Positions 63,129-64,000 of a stretch of DNA of 64,000 nt are shown piece by piece. How positions within the stretch are numbered: the first letter of the stretch is position 1; the number at the start of each line of letters is the position of its first letter. The notes below the pieces were generated by a model that worked only from the letters and a program-made list of their open reading frames with translations, made no database searches and was not told the origin of the DNA. Source of the stretch: Bradyrhizobium sp. B124 (GTDB lineage: Bacteria; Pseudomonadota; Alphaproteobacteria; Rhizobiales; Xanthobacteraceae). The stretch covers positions 3,720,001 to 3,784,000 of the forward strand of contig NZ_CP152413.1 in NCBI RefSeq assembly GCF_038967635.1, written 5' to 3'. The position numbers and the translations under genes are program-made.

Positions 63129-63872
63129 ATGAATGAAGCCCTCGAACTGGACTTGAACCAGTTGCCGCAATTGGACAATCAGTTCTTCGAAGAGGAGAAT
63201 GTTGACATTGTGGCACAAAAGCTGATTGGAGCGATCCTCATATTCGACGACGGCGAGGCCGGCCCAGTTGGGGGCAGCATTGTTGAGACCGAAGCGTACG
63301 ATGATCGTGATCCGACTTCTCATAGCTATTCCGACGACCATTACCCTCCAAAAAAGGGAAGTGAGGCGATGTTCTTGCCGGGCGGACATGCCTACGTTTT
63401 CGCTGCGTCACACGGGTTTTGCTTGAATTTCGTCGTCGGTCCGAAAGGGGTTGGGAGCGCAGTTTTGATTCGGGCACTGAAGCCCTTGCGCGGAAAGAAA
63501 GTCATGCGCATCAGACGTGGCCCTTATTGTCGTGACGCGATTGAAAATGAAGCGCTACTCTGTCACAGCCCCGTCACCTTATGCGAGGCTTTGGGTGTAT
63601 CTGACTATCAGAATGGCGCGTCGCTATTTGAGCTGCCATTCCGACTGTACGCGAGACAATGCGTTCCGCAGCTTATGTCTGGGCCGAGAGTTCGGGTTGC
63701 GTCGACGATAAGAAGGCTTCGTCCCAAACTGGCTGGTTCAGCAAGCGCTGCCGTGAATGCCAAAAGACGTTGGATTGATAAGGCTCATACGAAGTTCGTG
63801 AAGGAAAGAATTGAGCAACCCATCCTCACGAGCCTAGGTCGCACAACCGAAGAAACCGCGGAGAGAACGTAG
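63129..63872 (+). CDS. 3-methyladenine DNA glycosylase (AAG/MPG family)
   Basis: The start at 63129 (MNEALELDLNQLPQLDNQFF) is the second Met in the frame; the frame opens at 63078. The 247-aa protein has the AAG signature: IVETEAYDDRDPTSHSYSDD, a SEAMFLPGGHAYVFAASHGF stretch and CLNFVVGPKGVGSAVLIRAL, and then CHSPVTLCEALGVSDYQNGA. It excises alkylated purines, hypoxanthine and related bases from DNA. The end (KFVKERIEQPILTSLG) is longer than usual. It lies 201 bp after the OGG-fold gene and on the same strand, so the two glycosylases may be transcribed together. Confidence 0.85.
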   Translation: MNEALELDLNQLPQLDNQFFEEENVDIVAQKLIGAILIFDDGEAGPVGGSIVETEAYDDRDPTSHSYSDDHYPPKKGSEAMFLPGGHAYVFAASHGFCLNFVVGPKGVGSAVLIRALKPLRGKKVMRIRRGPYCRDAIENEALLCHSPVTLCEALGVSDYQNGASLFELPFRLYARQCVPQLMSGPRVRVASTIRRLRPKLAGSASAAVNAKRRWIDKAHTKFVKERIEQPILTSLGRTTEETAERT

Positions 63873-63950
63873 CGCGCACTTCGTCGCCGTTTTCCTCTAA
63901 ATCGTAGCTATGCAGCTCCGTTCGGACACGGCGTGCCTTGAGCGAGCTAA

Positions 63951-63964
63951 AACTGATAAGCTTT
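63951..63964. repeat. CTGATAAG repeat, half copy
   Basis: AACTGATAAGCTTT is identical to the left arm of copy 2 (47517-47530). The right arm is not found before the window ends (only GATCAGCT at about 63988-63995). Confidence 0.5.
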
Positions 63965-64000
63965 TATTGTGTTGCGTGCAGAACGTGATCAGCTAGAATC

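Overview
The window looks like an accessory region of an alphaproteobacterium of the order Rhizobiales, most likely Bradyrhizobium or a close relative. The basis is recognition of family types without any search: a DUF1236 protein, small secreted proteins of a Bradyrhizobium type, an HWE-type histidine kinase, a palindromic repeat of the kind common in these genomes, and fairly high GC. No rRNA, confident tRNA, CRISPR array or intact insertion sequence was seen.

Layout. (1) Positions 1-9.5 kb are a decay zone. Intact genes are few: a small secreted protein, a membrane protein and two divergent transglutaminase-like proteins. Between them lie remnants of a SEC-C protein, an IS30-type transposase, a DNA methyltransferase, a patatin, a carboxymuconolactone decarboxylase, a DUF763 protein and a LigD-type DNA ligase. 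(2) Positions 9.6-30 kb form a compact, GC-rich module. It holds two paralogous TetR regulators, two MFS exporters, an RND pump, a six-gene catabolic-type operon (cysteine hydrolase, two SDRs, cupin, quinone oxidoreductase-like protein, monooxygenase), a PEP-mutase-like enzyme, a winged-helix STAND ATPase regulator, a degenerate SDR and an AraC regulator. Eight copies of one 22-bp palindrome (ATCTATCT-N6-AGATAGAT) lie before the MFS gene, both tetR genes, the operon and the RND pump, which indicates one TetR regulon coupling modification or degradation of an unknown compound to its export. (3) Positions 30-32.9 kb are decayed and include an alkB gene with an in-frame TGA. (4) Positions 32.9-45.2 kb carry housekeeping-like and signalling genes: a molybdopterin oxidoreductase, a REC-HWE kinase, a DUF1236 protein, an AI-2E-family permease, two small proteins and a 1110-aa cyclase/ATPase. 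(5) Positions 45.3-47.2 kb hold a three-gene radical-SAM / PqqD-like / unknown-protein cassette that resembles a RiPP maturation system. (6) Positions 47.6-56.5 kb are a defence-type island: a DUF4011-helicase-Vsr protein, an HsdR-N-like nuclease, and a DUF2130 plus PD-(D/E)XK pair. (7) Positions 56.7-61.9 kb hold a divergent pair with overlapping start codons: an exported trypsin-like protease with calcium-loop repeats, and an exported 1328-aa CHAT protease. (8) Positions 62.2-63.9 kb hold two DNA glycosylase genes, the first frameshifted at a run of seven G.

A short palindrome built on CTGATAAG/CTTATCAG recurs between these modules (about 35.3, 47.5, 62.0 and, as a half copy, 63.95 kb), which suggests a dispersed repeat of this genome. 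The strongest candidates for undescribed biology are the TetR regulon, the radical-SAM cassette and the exported CHAT/trypsin pair.
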